From Planctomycetota bacterium (GTDB taxonomy: Bacteria; Planctomycetota; UBA8108; UBA1146; JAJFFE01): a stretch of 6,373 nucleotides of DNA. The position numbers and the translations under genes are program-made. The notes beneath the pieces were generated by a model that saw nothing but the letters and a program-made list of their open reading frames with translations, made no database searches and had not been told where the DNA came from. Of the stretch, positions 5,854 to 6,373 are shown piece after piece; positions within the stretch are counted from its first letter, which is position 1, and every line of letters begins with the position of its first letter. The stretch is taken from assembly GCA_020425835.1 (NCBI GenBank), contig JAGQRC010000230.1, positions 1 to 6,373 of the forward strand. Reading direction: 5' to 3'.

Positions 5854-6307
5854 TCATGGCGACGGGGAGAGCGGTTCCCGGGAGGACATGGATCCCAGGC
5901 GCTTCCGCAAGGCGCTCATCGTCTACGCGGTTCTCGGTGTGGTCGCGGTGACCGGGTGGCAGGTCTGGCGCTACGGCGACGATCAGAGCCTGCGCCGTAC
6001 GGCGGAGAGGAATGCCGAGATCATCGAGCGGGACTTCCGGCATCTGCGCGCTGCGGTCTCGCGGTTCGTCCAAGACCGAACCCGTGCGCCGCACAGCTGG
6101 GACGAGTTGTGCCCGATGGAGGGGGGGTACCTCGATCGCGTACCGGAGGATCCGTGGCGAGGTCGACCGTATCGCTTCTTCGAGAGCGAGGGCTGGTTCG
6201 AGGCGTACTCCTACGGTCGCGACGGGAGTCCTGGCGGCGACGGGGCAGAGTCCGACCTGTTCTCGGGGCGAGATCGGACCGAGCGCGTCCCTCCGGACCA
6301 GAGGTGA
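5840..6307 (+). CDS. Membrane-anchored protein with GspG-like pseudopilin C-terminal domain
   Basis: A 155-residue protein with one membrane helix (about 25-43, ALIVYAVLGVVAVTG onward). A basic RRFRK stretch just before it predicts a cytoplasmic N-terminus and an external C-terminus. Residues 60-140 follow the type II secretion pseudopilin GspG pattern: a helix with RDFRHLRAAVSRF, then GGYLDRVPEDPW (95-106), PYRF (110-113), SYGRDGSPGGDG (124-135) and SDL (138-140). The Asp-rich end matches where GspG binds calcium. The prepilin signal (Gly-Phe then Glu at +5) is absent, so it is probably not processed by prepilin peptidase, and no other secretion genes lie in the window. The first 23 residues are polar and acidic. 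The ATG overlaps the end of miaA by 14 nt, suggesting coupling. It could be a divergent pseudopilin or an unrelated envelope protein that borrowed the domain. Residues 95-96 are encoded by a run of seven G bases (6121-6127), but the domain continues in frame on both sides. Confidence 0.8.
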   Translation: MSNSDHGDGESGSREDMDPRRFRKALIVYAVLGVVAVTGWQVWRYGDDQSLRRTAERNAEIIERDFRHLRAAVSRFVQDRTRAPHSWDELCPMEGGYLDRVPEDPWRGRPYRFFESEGWFEAYSYGRDGSPGGDGAESDLFSGRDRTERVPPDQR

Positions 6308-6373
6308 ACAAGCACGGGGTCCATGGATCGACATAGGAGCCCGTTGAAAGACCCATTCCAGCCGTGAGTTCGA

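Noticed and set aside
4737..5951. A long + strand frame overlapping miaA in another phase.
   Set aside because: The product is Arg/Gly/Ala-rich with no motifs, typical of an out-of-frame reading of a GC-rich gene. MiaA motifs are in the other frame.
6121..6127. Run of seven G bases in the GspG-like gene as a phase-variation or frameshift site.
   Set aside because: The GspG-like pattern continues in the same frame on both sides, so there is no sign of a shift, and such runs arise easily in GC-rich DNA.
6308..6373. A possible further gene (GTG at 6364), promoter (TTGAAA at 6344) or weak stem (GGGTC with GACCC) at the right edge.
   Set aside because: The frame from 6364 has only three codons in the window and no clear ribosome binding site. 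TTGAAA has no -10 partner at the right distance. The stem is 5 bp with a 28-nt loop.
1..6373. CRISPR arrays, tRNA or rRNA genes, insertion sequences, phage or attachment-site signatures.
   Set aside because: I saw no regularly spaced direct repeats, no cloverleaf or rRNA-like stretch, no transposase or integrase motif, and no terminal inverted repeats.

Overview
The window is GC-rich and densely coding. Every gene I can support lies on the + strand. The mix is a PknB-type Ser/Thr kinase with extra N-terminal modules, an LpxH-like phosphoesterase (lipid A family), a divergent MiaA and a GspG-like pseudopilin-type protein. This suggests a high-GC, two-membraned bacterium. Planctomycetota is my best guess from the style of the kinase and MiaA, but other phyla rich in such kinases (Myxococcota, Acidobacteriota and similar) are not excluded, and nothing here is diagnostic.

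Layout. (1) Positions 1-1200 hold the 3' portion of a soluble Ser/Thr protein kinase gene. Its reading frame runs open through the left edge, and the only in-window start upstream of the second repeat (GTG at 40) falls inside a repeated N-terminal module, so the true start is probably outside the window. (2) Positions 1201-1452 are non-coding and hold two hairpins: a perfect 10-bp stem at 1235-1263, and a stem followed by six T residues at 1374-1401 that looks like an intrinsic terminator. (3) Positions 1453-6307 look like one operon of five tightly packed genes: a 75-residue acidic protein of unknown function; an 801-residue SbcC/Rad50/YhaN-like coiled-coil ATPase; an LpxH-like metallophosphoesterase; miaA; and a membrane-anchored protein with a GspG-like C-terminal domain. 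The junctions are a 2-nt gap, a 55-nt overlap, a 4-nt GTGA overlap and a 14-nt overlap, all compatible with translational coupling. (4) Positions 6308-6373 hold nothing I can support.

The part most worth a second look is the small protein plus ATPase. The ATPase has SMC/Rad50 head halves at both ends. The middle of its coiled-coil region carries two predicted membrane helices, where Rad50 has a zinc hook and SMC proteins have a hinge, so the protein would be tethered to the inner membrane by its apex. Its Q-loop and H-loop residues are also atypical. A phosphoesterase gene follows directly and superficially recalls SbcC-SbcD or YhaN-YhaO, but its GNRD motif and overall pattern are LpxH-type rather than Mre11-type. 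The operon therefore may simply combine a membrane-linked ATPase with housekeeping genes for lipid A, tRNA modification and envelope functions.
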